From: Nevskia sp.
GTDB taxonomy: Bacteria > Pseudomonadota > Gammaproteobacteria > Nevskiales > Nevskiaceae
DNA: 64,000 nucleotides
Assembly: GCF_021732705.1 (NCBI RefSeq)
Contig: NZ_JAKFUM010000004.1
Span: 1-64,000 of the forward strand
Reading direction: 5' to 3'
Positions within the stretch are counted from its first letter, which is position 1. The number at the start of each line of letters is the position of its first letter. The notes below the pieces were generated by a model. The model was not told the DNA's origin. It was given only the letters and a program-made list of their open reading frames with translations, and ran no database searches. The translations under genes were made by a program, and so were the position numbers. Below are positions 38,201 to 45,895 of this stretch, one piece after another.

Positions 38201-39602
38201 CGAGCGAGTCGTTGTCGATGATGTCGGCGGGCGGAATGCGGCCGCCGTTGCCGAGCACCGTCGGGGTGATGACGGTGTTCAGGAACAGCGCGTTGCCGAC
38301 ATACGGGGTGACCGTCGGAACGCCGATCTGGGTGACCGTCAGGTTGTCGGCGTCGTTGCCCGGACGATTTTCCTGCACGGTGCCGGAGACCAGCACCTGC
38401 GAGCCGACCGACGCTGCCGCCGGCGGCGCCGTCGAGGTGAACACGAAGATGCCGTCGGAGGTGGCGTCGATGCCGTCGCCATCACCGTCCTGCATGTAGA
38501 AACCGTTGCCGGCACGGGCGGTGACGATGCCCGGGACGTTGGTCACGGTCTGGCCGACCATCGGCGAGCGGTGCTGCGCGCCCTGGATCTGATAGATGCG
38601 CGTGCCGACCTGCGGTGGCGGCGACGGATCGTTGTCGAGAATCGTGGCGGTGACGGTGTTCGGCGTGCCGGCGGTGGCCCCGCTGAGCGTGCCGAGTGAT
38701 GCGATGACGGTTTCATCGCCCTCGAACACCGCATCTTCGATCGCGCTGACCGTCAGGCTGGCGCTGGTGGCGCCGGTCGGGATCGTCAGCGTCGTGGTCG
38801 ACGCGGTGTAGTCCGTGTTGATCGTCGCGGAGCCGCCGAACACGACATTCACCGTGACCGGCGAGGTGTACGCGGCCGACAGGGTCGCCGTGACCGAGGC
38901 ACTGCCGCCGCCTTCGCTGAACGAGGCCGGCGTGACGCTGAGGCTGACCGATGGCAAGCCGCCACCGCCGCCGCCATTGGCCGGGCTCAGGCTGTTGCGC
39001 GGCGCGCCGGGACCGGCGGCCGGGAAATCGGTGGCGTTGTTGTTGGCGTCCTGAACCACGCCGCCGACGGTGCTGCGCAGGAACGCGGTGTTGATGCCGT
39101 TGGCCGTCGGGGTGACGATGCCGGTGCCTTCACGGCAGGGGCTCGCGCCGCTGCCGACGCCATCGACGGCGACGCCGGTCAGCGCCGTGCTGTTGCTCGG
39201 CACGATGCGGATGCCGGAGAAGCCGGCCGTGCTGAAATCGGTGACGCCGACTGTATAGGTCGAATCCGGTGCGACGCCCAGCGAGTAGCTGGTGGTCGTC
39301 GGGGCGACGGTGTTCGCGAACAGGTAGTAGCGGCCGGGCAGCAGCGTGGTGCCGGCCGGCACCGTTGCGCGCACCGACGGCGTGCCCGGCGTGCCGTTCT
39401 GGCAGCCCTGCAGCGTCCAGCCGCCGATCGACACCGGGGCGGAACTGGCGTTGTAGATCTCGACGAACTCGTCGTTACCGCCAACGGGACCGCGGACCGC
39501 GAACTGCGAGATGACGACACCGCTTGCCTGCTGGGCAAACGCCGGTGCCGCGAGCATCGATAACGGCAACAACGCTGCCGCCACCTGCCTGATTAATTTC
39601 AT
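35295..39602 (-). CDS. ExeM/NucH-type extracellular endonuclease with lamin-tail, Calx-beta and C-terminal repeats
   Basis: 1435 aa from the ATG at 39602 (GGGAG upstream). A Sec signal peptide (MKLIRQ to AFAQQ) is followed in order by a lamin-tail domain (about 26-150, NDEFVEIYN and GGWTLQG), a Calx-beta domain (about 215-325) and an OB-fold region (about 330-560, GFYMQDGDGDG). The nuclease domain (about 620-940) has YNVENL, LSEVQDN, VNNHFNSKGGDE, GDLNDFD, ELDHIL and SDHEPL. A PKD/VCBS-like pair (about 945-1125) and three roughly 98-aa repeats follow. No membrane anchor is visible at the C-terminus. Likely roles are extracellular DNA degradation and phosphate scavenging. Confidence 0.88.
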   Translation of the reverse strand: MKLIRQVAAALLPLSMLAAPAFAQQASGVVISQFAVRGPVGGNDEFVEIYNASSAPVSIGGWTLQGCQNGTPGTPSVRATVPAGTTLLPGRYYLFANTVAPTTTSYSLGVAPDSTYTVGVTDFSTAGFSGIRIVPSNSTALTGVAVDGVGSGASPCREGTGIVTPTANGINTAFLRSTVGGVVQDANNNATDFPAAGPGAPRNSLSPANGGGGGGLPSVSLSVTPASFSEGGGSASVTATLSAAYTSPVTVNVVFGGSATINTDYTASTTTLTIPTGATSASLTVSAIEDAVFEGDETVIASLGTLSGATAGTPNTVTATILDNDPSPPPQVGTRIYQIQGAQHRSPMVGQTVTNVPGIVTARAGNGFYMQDGDGDGIDATSDGIFVFTSTAPPAAASVGSQVLVSGTVQENRPGNDADNLTVTQIGVPTVTPYVGNALFLNTVITPTVLGNGGRIPPADIIDNDSLGNVETSLTTQFDPAQDGLDFHESLEGMLVRINGTRATGPRNNFGEVWVVGDLGANATGANARGGITLVERSTGVDYNPERIQLDDGLNGVVMPQGVNTGDFLGDVTGVATYSFGNYEVLLTATPTLTSNPLPTGVRTIAFGGDRLSVGAYNVENLDPGDTTFTAFGQQIANALGAPDILALSEVQDNNGATNNGIVSASQTIQLLIDAIVAAGGPRYSFVTVDPVNNQDGGEPGGNIRLVQFYNPLRVSFVPGTAGAGGSLDATAPTLVNGRVALTLSPGRISPTNTAFNSSRKPLAATYDFNGRRVVIVNNHFNSKGGDEPLLGVNQPPILSSEAQRINQATLVNNFVSSVQSLDPAARVIVLGDLNDFDFSPPLRILRTGVNGTLDTLRNLGTELIADPAERYSYTFEGNAQELDHILATPSLLAANAQYEAIRLNAEYAVQLSDHEPLLSSYLLPANVAPTAVAVAVPAVAIGGQTVTLDGTGSTDSDGTIASYAWVQSGGPTISLLNADTATASFVAPAVRETITVTFTLTVTDNEQATGVATVSVRINPANRPPVAVDDVLTLDQDTAATVDVLANDTDGDGDTLTISEVGAPGFGTAVIDGSLIRYTPNAGFSGNDSFTYSIVDGRGGSATASVAVTVNDTVPNAFAFTAVVNAERNTLTTSNTITVGGITAPTSISIANGSYSVNGGAFVSAAGTVSNGDTVAVKVLSASNFANTTTATLSIGGVSAAFNVTTRNANTFPTPFSFPPVTNAPRNTLIVSQSIVVTGIEAPASISIAGGEFSVNGGTFTSFVGGVVNNGDSVRVRVLSPAQFTSAVNAVLTIDAFSANFSVATEAEDTVPNAFSFAPRTGVLRNTVQTSDAITVAGINSPAAISVTGGSYSINGGPFVTTPGTVSNGASVVVRQTSSRRFNTTTTTTLTIGGVSGSFNVTTRRLFAGFGGQGGEADIELAPGLLDRYPVLQR

Positions 39603-39879
39603 GCCGAGAATCTCCCGTTGACCACTCTGATTTTGTTGAACTGTGGGCATCGACCGAACGGCCGGACGCCAGACCCCGATGACACGTACCCCGATGCCAC
39701 GCGCACACGTTCCCCGATCATGCCAAGGACATGTGTCAAAGCTGCGATGCCGTATCAAGATCGGCATGGCAAAAACGAACTAGACCATCGAACAGAATTC
39801 CCCGTCGGCACGTTGGCCCCGATGGCGGCACAACTGCTGCGTCTGCCGGCCGAGAAATCCTGCCGCTACACTCGTCGGC

Positions 39880-41124
39880 ATGAGCCTTCCGACCGCTGCC
39901 GCCACCGACCGCGCCACCATCGCCGCACTGCTTGCCGGCATCGACCCTGACGCGCTGCCGCTGCGCGACACGCTGATTGAGCTGTCGAACCTGAACTCCG
40001 GAACCTTCAATGCCGCTGGCGTCGATGCCACCGGCAGCCGACTGATCGAGCTGTTCGCCGGTCTCGACGCGACGGTCGAGCACATTGCGGTCGCGCCGTA
40101 TCGCAGCACCGGTGACCGCGGCGAGCAGTTGCTGCGTCCCCTTGGTCAGGCGATACGGCTGCGCAAGCGTCCGGATGCAGCGCTGCGAATATTCCTGTGC
40201 GGCCACCTCGACACCGTATTCGCAAGCGGTCATCCGTTTCAAAAAGCGCGCCAGATTTCGGATGACGTGCTGAACGGCCCCGGCGTCGCCGATCTCAAGG
40301 GTGGCCTGCTGGTCATGCTGCTGGCGCTGACCGCGCTGGAGCGCAGCCCGTGGGCCGATCGCATCGGCTGGGAAGTGCTGTTCAATCCGGACGAGGAAAT
40401 CGGCAGTCAGGGCTCCGCTCCGCTGTTGCTGGAAGCCGCGTCGCGCAACGATTTCGGCCTGATCTTCGAACCCGCGTACAGCGATGGCGGTCTGGCGTCC
40501 GAGCGCAAGGGCAGCGGCAATTTCGATCTGGTGATCGAAGGCCGCGCCGCCCATGCCGGGCGCAACCCCGAAGACGGTCGCAACGCCATCGCACTGGCCG
40601 CCGAACTGGCGCTGTCGCTGCACCGCCTCAATGGCCAGCGCCCCGGTTTGACGCTGAACCTCGGCTACACGCACGGCGGTGGTGCACTGAACATCGTCCC
40701 GGATCGCGCCGTGCTCAAGTTCAATGTGCGTACCTCGCAGCCGTCGGACGAATGCTGGCTTGAGGAGCAGCTCGATCTGATGCTGACCCGCGCCAACGAC
40801 CGCGACGGCTTCAAGGTCGAACGCTTCGGCGGCTTCACCCGGCCCCCGAAGATCATCTCGGCCGGCACTGCCCGCCTGCAAAGCCTGCTCGGCGACTGCG
40901 GCCGCGACCTCGGCCTCGACCTGCAATTCCGCCCGACCGGTGGCTGCTGCGATGGCAACAACCTTGCCGCGGCAGGGCTGGCCAATGTCGACAACCTCGG
41001 CGTGGTCGGCGGCGACATCCATTCCGATCGCGAATGGATGCGCCTGTCCAGCCTCGCCGAACGCGCCAAACTCAACGCCGGGCTGATGCTGAAGCTGGCG
41101 AGTGGCGCGGTCAGCTGGGCCTGA
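39880..41124 (+). CDS. M20-family metallohydrolase
   Basis: A 414-aa di-zinc amidohydrolase of the acetylornithine deacetylase/carboxypeptidase G2 family. GHLDTVF, GPGVADLKGGL and FNPDEEIGSQGS supply the metal ligands and catalytic Glu, and RAAHAGRNPEDGRNAI is the dimerisation-domain signature. No signal peptide. The gene is just upstream of the ast genes. One speculation is that it removes an acyl group from a glutamate/arginine derivative, since astE is not seen in the window; nothing in the sequence proves this. A TACACT -10 ends 7 nt before the ATG and no ribosome binding site is visible. Confidence 0.85.
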   Translation: MSLPTAAATDRATIAALLAGIDPDALPLRDTLIELSNLNSGTFNAAGVDATGSRLIELFAGLDATVEHIAVAPYRSTGDRGEQLLRPLGQAIRLRKRPDAALRIFLCGHLDTVFASGHPFQKARQISDDVLNGPGVADLKGGLLVMLLALTALERSPWADRIGWEVLFNPDEEIGSQGSAPLLLEAASRNDFGLIFEPAYSDGGLASERKGSGNFDLVIEGRAAHAGRNPEDGRNAIALAAELALSLHRLNGQRPGLTLNLGYTHGGGALNIVPDRAVLKFNVRTSQPSDECWLEEQLDLMLTRANDRDGFKVERFGGFTRPPKIISAGTARLQSLLGDCGRDLGLDLQFRPTGGCCDGNNLAAAGLANVDNLGVVGGDIHSDREWMRLSSLAERAKLNAGLMLKLASGAVSWA

Positions 41125-41128
41125 CGGC

Positions 41129-41482
41129 GTGAACGACCACTCGAACGTCGCTGCAACCATCCCGCCGGAGACCTTCTTCGCCTGCGACCTGCGCGTGGCA
41201 ACGGTGATCGCTTGCGTACCGAACGCGAAGGCGCGCAAGCCGGCGTACAAGCTGACCCTGGATTTCGGCGCGCTCGGCATCAAGACCAGCAGCGCGCAGA
41301 TCACCGAGCGCTACGCGCCGGAAGACCTGATCGGCAAGCAGGTGATCGCGGTCGTGAACTTCGCGCCGCGGCAGGTGGCCAGCGTGCTCAGCGAGTGCCT
41401 GGTGCTAGCGGTCGACTCCCCGACCGGACTGGTGACCTTGAGCGTCGATCAGCCGGTTGAAAACGGGATGCGCGTGTACTGA
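41129..41482 (+). CDS. CsaA/YgjH-like tRNA-binding domain protein
   Basis: 117 aa from a GTG at 41129, which lies 4 bp after the M20 hydrolase stop; an in-frame ATG at 41102 would overlap that gene. FFACDLRVATVIACVPNAKARKPAYKLTLDFG, then ITERYAPEDLIGKQVIAVVNF, is the OB-fold of the tRNA-binding (EMAP/Trbp111) family, at normal CsaA length. CsaA has been linked to chaperone-like and export functions in Bacillus; the role in gammaproteobacteria is not settled. Confidence 0.88.
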   Translation: MNDHSNVAATIPPETFFACDLRVATVIACVPNAKARKPAYKLTLDFGALGIKTSSAQITERYAPEDLIGKQVIAVVNFAPRQVASVLSECLVLAVDSPTGLVTLSVDQPVENGMRVY

Positions 41483-41594
41483 CCGTCTCCGGCGGCATCC
41501 CGGGATCAGCCACGACGCCGATTGCCCAAGAAGCCATGCCGCCCTGCCGCGAGACGCCTGCGCTTTGAACCGACTGCGACGATGACGGCGACGG

Positions 41595-43061
41595 CTACGG
41601 GGCCCGATACTGGCGCAACCGCGCGGTCCGGGGCTCGGACGTGGTCCAGACCAGTGACAGCGCGCCGTCAGGCACCAGCGCCACGGCTGGCTCCAGCAGC
41701 CGCTGCCCGGGCACGGTTGCCACGTCGACCACAGGACCGAGGGGCTCGCCGTTGCCGGCATAGACCCGGCTGCGGACGGCGCCGGCATCCGGCTGCGGCG
41801 CATTGGCGATCGAATCGGTCCAGGCCAAGGCATAACGGCCATCGCCAAGGCCCGTGATCGCGACGCGCGGGGTCGAACAGTCGAACGCCACGGGGATGCT
41901 GGCGCGATCCACCGCCAGACCCGTCTGCGGCGGGACCTGCCGAACCCGAATCCGCGTTCCGAGCCCTTGCGATTCGCACCAGGACACCGTGGCCAAGCCA
42001 TCGTTGGCCAGCGCGACCACCGGCAACGACAACTGACCACCGGCGACACTGCCGCCCGGGGCGCGGATCAGGACCGGCGCGGAATCCAGCGGCTGGCCGG
42101 TACTCGTAAACCGGCGCAACTGAAGCGTCACCGCCTGCGGCGCGCTGAAAACCCGGGTGCCCGTCGACAGCGGCACCGGAACGCCCGCGTACAACTGAGG
42201 CGTCAGCGATTCGCGCCAGGTCATGACGAAGTCGCCGTCGTCATCCGTCGCGACATCGACGCCATCGATCTCCTGCGTCACCCGGACCACGGCGGTTGCG
42301 GCGATGGACGCCACGACGCCGGTGGCATCCCGCTCGGCGCGACGCGCCACGTCGACCCGCTCACCGATCGGCCGGCCGTTGCGGTCAAACCGCCGGGCGA
42401 CGATGCGCCGCTCGTCGAGGCTGCCGCGAACGGCCCCGCCAGCGAAGATGATGAAGGCGTAGCGATTTTCCCCGAAGCGCACCCGCGACGACGACCAGCC
42501 GACGATCGTGTCGCCATCGCGATCGATCGCCACCGATGGGATCGAGGCGATGCTGTCCGCGTCGTTCGCGACCTCGATCATCTCGCCGATCGGCACGCCG
42601 TCGGCGGCGTAGCGCCGCATCAGCACCGACGTCGCGATCGTGAATGGCTGCGGGAAGTCGACTCGCGACACCGACCAGACCACGGCGAACGAGCCATCGG
42701 CTGCTACTGCGAGGTCGCTGACGACGCGCAAATCCTGGAAAGGCGCGCCGACGACGGCGATGACGAAGCCATCGTCCAGCGGGCTGCCGTCAGCCGCAAA
42801 GCGTCGGCCGCGAATCGACTGCAGTCCCCGCCCTGCCGACTGTTCCCAGACGACGACGGTGGTGCCATCGGTGGCACGGCCCACGCGCGGGGACGTTTGT
42901 GCGACACCAGCGGTCGCGTCGATGTCGACCGCGGGCCCCGCCGGCGCACCCGGTGCCGCAGCGCTGCTGCCGGATGCGAACGCGAGCAAGGCAACGGTGA
43001 TGGCGGACGCAGGACGTCGTCGCGGGGGCGGAACCCGCGGGGGCGCGGCATGGTGATTCAT
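41595..43061 (-). CDS. Secreted seven-repeat protein, paralogue 1 (predicted beta-propeller)
   Basis: 488 aa. The N-terminus is Arg/Pro-rich, followed by a hydrophobic signal segment (ITVALLAFASGSSAAA). The mature part contains seven repeats of about 60 aa, each with a DGxxxVxW strand and ending in a motif like RRFAADGSPLD, MRRYAADGVPIG or ARRFDRNGRPIG. The last repeat stops at the C-terminus as LRQYRAP. Seven such units, closing at the end, suggest a seven-bladed propeller (inference). No enzyme motif is seen. Two paralogues lie at 43175-44593 and 45896-47269. Function unknown. Confidence 0.7.
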   Translation of the reverse strand: MNHHAAPPRVPPPRRRPASAITVALLAFASGSSAAAPGAPAGPAVDIDATAGVAQTSPRVGRATDGTTVVVWEQSAGRGLQSIRGRRFAADGSPLDDGFVIAVVGAPFQDLRVVSDLAVAADGSFAVVWSVSRVDFPQPFTIATSVLMRRYAADGVPIGEMIEVANDADSIASIPSVAIDRDGDTIVGWSSSRVRFGENRYAFIIFAGGAVRGSLDERRIVARRFDRNGRPIGERVDVARRAERDATGVVASIAATAVVRVTQEIDGVDVATDDDGDFVMTWRESLTPQLYAGVPVPLSTGTRVFSAPQAVTLQLRRFTSTGQPLDSAPVLIRAPGGSVAGGQLSLPVVALANDGLATVSWCESQGLGTRIRVRQVPPQTGLAVDRASIPVAFDCSTPRVAITGLGDGRYALAWTDSIANAPQPDAGAVRSRVYAGNGEPLGPVVDVATVPGQRLLEPAVALVPDGALSLVWTTSEPRTARLRQYRAP

Positions 43062-43174
43062 GAAGGAGCGGCCTATGGTGATGAGCGGAATGGTCGAAGT
43101 GGCAACAAGAATTCAGCGGCGTCCAGAACGGCCGGCCCGAGCGACGGCCGCGGCCGGGATTGACGGTCCTGCGC

Positions 43175-44593
43175 TCAAGGCCCGGCCAGCAGCCGGGCGC
43201 GAACGGTCTGGCCGGCGTTGGCGAAGCCGGTGCCACGGGTCCAGGTGACGGCGATCGTGCCGCTGCGGCCGATGGCCACGTCGGGGCTGGACAGCACGTC
43301 GGACGACGCCCGCGGCGACACCAGCACCCGGTCGGACAGCGGCTCGCCGCCGGCGGCGACTACCCGGGCGGCGATGCCGGCCCCTTCGTTCCAGGTCAGC
43401 ACGAACGTGCCATCGGCGGCCATCGCCACCGCCGCGCGATCCGCCAGCAGCGCATCGTCGAAGCTCGCATACGCGCGTTCCGCCGAGCGCGCGCTGCCAT
43501 CGGCCGCGTACAGCCGCGCGTTGATCGTCGTGGCGAACGAACTGCGGGACGACTCGCTCCAGGCCACGACATGGTCGCCGTTGGCGGCCATCGCGATGCT
43601 GGGTGCGCGGAAGATCGAACTGCCGGACGAGGGCCCGCTGGCCGGCCCGAAATAGCGCGCCGTGGTCACGCGCTGCACCGGCCCGCGCGCGGCACCGGCG
43701 GCCGTGTATCGGCGAACCTTGATGACATCGCTCGCCTGGGTCTGAACCCGCGTGAACAGCGGGTACTGGCGCAAGCTGCTCTCGCTCGCGGCCTGCTCGA
43801 CCCAGGCCAGCGCCAGATCGCCGTCATCATCCATCGCGACGTCGACTTCGGACCCGGTGAAGGTCTGCAGGTCGATGCCGCCATTGAAGAAGAAGCCGCC
43901 GACGGTGCCATCGAACGCCGTGGCCACGCGGCTGTCGGCCGTGATCAGCGCGCCCTGAGCCGTACCGTCGCGGCCGTAGCGCTGTGCGACGGAATCCTCC
44001 CGGGTCACGGTCAGACGATTCGACGCGATGCGCGCGAAACCGCGCTTGAACGACACCGCGAAGTCACCGTCGGCATCGATCGCCACCGCGGGCACCGAAT
44101 GGGTGGCGGTCGGATCGGCAGCATCGGGCGTCAGCAGCGCGCCAGCCGGCACGCCATCGGCGGTGTAGCGGCGCCCCTGCACACGGGACGGGCGGCGATT
44201 CGGCACGTCGGCGTCGCGGGCATCGCTCAGCAGCCAGAACACGACGACGTTGCCGGCAGCATCGATCGCGACATCCGGCGCGGCAACCACGGTGACCGTC
44301 GGCACGGCGCTGGCGATGACGAAACCGTTGTCGAGCGGTGCGCCGTTGACGGCCAAGCGTCGGCCGACGATCGCGTTGCTCGCGGCATCGCGCCAGACGA
44401 TCACCGTGCCGGCCACCGAACGCGCCACGGCCGGCCCGACCTGCGACGACGCCGACTCCGGCCGGACATCGAACGCCGGACCGACCGGTGTGCCCGGTGC
44501 CGATTGCGCGAGTGCTGCGAGCGGCAGACCCGCGAATGCCAAGGCAACGGCGACGGCAACGGTGATTCGCGAGCGATGCAAAGCAGTGACCAT
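43175..44593 (-). CDS. Secreted seven-repeat protein, paralogue 2 (predicted beta-propeller)
   Basis: 472 aa. The signal peptide (ITVAVAVALAFAGLPLAALA) is followed by GTPVGPAFDV, which parallels the mature start of paralogue 1. Seven repeats end in GRRLAVNGAPLD, GRRYTADGVPAG, AQRYGRDGTAQG, VRRYTAAGAARG, ARLYAADGSARS, ARVVAAGGEPLS and, at the C-terminus, ARLLAGP. Asp-rich DxDGDxA turns recur and could bind calcium. It lies 113 bp upstream of paralogue 1 in the same direction and is divergent from astA. Confidence 0.7.
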   Translation of the reverse strand: MVTALHRSRITVAVAVALAFAGLPLAALAQSAPGTPVGPAFDVRPESASSQVGPAVARSVAGTVIVWRDAASNAIVGRRLAVNGAPLDNGFVIASAVPTVTVVAAPDVAIDAAGNVVVFWLLSDARDADVPNRRPSRVQGRRYTADGVPAGALLTPDAADPTATHSVPAVAIDADGDFAVSFKRGFARIASNRLTVTREDSVAQRYGRDGTAQGALITADSRVATAFDGTVGGFFFNGGIDLQTFTGSEVDVAMDDDGDLALAWVEQAASESSLRQYPLFTRVQTQASDVIKVRRYTAAGAARGPVQRVTTARYFGPASGPSSGSSIFRAPSIAMAANGDHVVAWSESSRSSFATTINARLYAADGSARSAERAYASFDDALLADRAAVAMAADGTFVLTWNEGAGIAARVVAAGGEPLSDRVLVSPRASSDVLSSPDVAIGRSGTIAVTWTRGTGFANAGQTVRARLLAGP

Positions 44594-44839
44594 GGGATCT
44601 CACAGGTCGAACGGCGGCGCCGGCGTCGTACGCTGCCGAGATTGATGCAAGGCTAGCGCCCGTGGTGAACCGGTCGTCATTGATTTCGATCATTGATCAC
44701 GAAGACACGCGGGCGGCCGCCCCGCGTCGGGAAGTCTTAAGCTTGCGGCATTCATCGCTGGCGTCGTCCGGACCCGGCTCCAACCTCACGGATCGCGAGG
44801 CCGCCGGTTGCGCGCCCGATCCGCCTTGTCGACGTCATC

Positions 44840-45871
44840 ATGAAAATCATCCGACCGATCCGCGCCGATGACCTGCCGGCCCTCGTCCACATGGCCGAGA
44901 CCGCCGGCGCCGGCTTCACCTCGCTGCCGCCGGTGCCGGAATTCCTCGCGCAGAAGATCGCGTTGAGCGAAGCCTCGTTCGCCGCCGCCATCGCCACGCC
45001 GGGTCACGAGCGCTACCTGTTCGTGATGGAGGAATCCGACACCGGCGAGATTGGCGCCTGCTGCGCGATCGAGGCCGCCTGCGGGCTGGACGAGGCGTTC
45101 TACAACTACCGCGTGGGCCTTGCCGTGCATGCCTCGCGCGAGCTCGGCATCTACAACAGCGTGCCGACCCTGTATCTGTCGAACGATCTGACCGGCACCA
45201 GCGTGCTGTGCTCGCTGTACATGAAGCCGGGCTTTCGCGGTGCCGGGGCCGGCAAGCTGCTGTCGAAATGCCGCTTCCTGTTCATGGCCTGCCATCCGCA
45301 GCGCTTCGCGAAGAAGGTGATCGCGGAGATGCGCGGCGTGTCCGACGAGCACGGCCACTCGCCGTTCTGGGAAGGGCTGGGCCGGCATTTCTTCACGGTG
45401 GACTACGACCGCGCCGAGCACATCGTCGGCACCGGCAACAAGGCCTTCATCGCCGAGCTGATGCCGCCGCATCCGATCTACACCGTGCTGCTGCCGCAGT
45501 CGGCGCGCGAGGTGATGGGCCAGGTCCATCCGCAGACGGTGCCGGCGCTGCATCTGCTGGAGCAGGAAGGCTTCCGCTATCAGGGCTACATCGACATCTT
45601 CGACGGCGGGCCGAGCGTCGAGGCGCCGCTCGACGAAATCCGCAGCATCCGTCGCGCGCAGTCGCTGACGGCGGTGGTCGGCGCGGTCGCGGCAGGTGAT
45701 GACGACCCGCTGTGCCTGGTCTCGAACACCGGCATCGGCGGCTTCCGCTGCCTCGCCACGCGGCTCGATCCGGCAGCGTGGGCCGACGGCCGGGCGCCGC
45801 TGTCGCCGGCGGTTGCCGCCGCGCTGGGCGTCGCCGACGGCGAGCCGGTGAAGCTCAGCCCGCTCGACTGA
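44840..45871 (+). CDS. astA: Arginine N-succinyltransferase
   Basis: 343 aa. A GNAT-fold enzyme that transfers succinyl from succinyl-CoA to arginine, the first Ast pathway step. IIRPIRADDLPALVHMAETAG at the start, FYNYRVGLAVHASRELGIYN, LFMACHPQRFAKKVIAEMRG and SPFWEGLGRHFF are conserved AstA blocks. Only one astA copy is seen, so this is not the AruF/AruG pair of pseudomonads. It lies between two of the seven-repeat genes and is separated from astD by the third. No clear ribosome binding site precedes the ATG. Confidence 0.95.
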   Translation: MKIIRPIRADDLPALVHMAETAGAGFTSLPPVPEFLAQKIALSEASFAAAIATPGHERYLFVMEESDTGEIGACCAIEAACGLDEAFYNYRVGLAVHASRELGIYNSVPTLYLSNDLTGTSVLCSLYMKPGFRGAGAGKLLSKCRFLFMACHPQRFAKKVIAEMRGVSDEHGHSPFWEGLGRHFFTVDYDRAEHIVGTGNKAFIAELMPPHPIYTVLLPQSAREVMGQVHPQTVPALHLLEQEGFRYQGYIDIFDGGPSVEAPLDEIRSIRRAQSLTAVVGAVAAGDDDPLCLVSNTGIGGFRCLATRLDPAAWADGRAPLSPAVAAALGVADGEPVKLSPLD

Positions 45872-45895
45872 GGTCCCGCGACGCGCGGCGGGCGC

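Noticed and set aside
44700-44839. Sigma-54 promoter for astA, as in enteric bacteria
   Set aside because: No GG-N10-GC element with surrounding consensus; the closest candidate has the wrong spacing.
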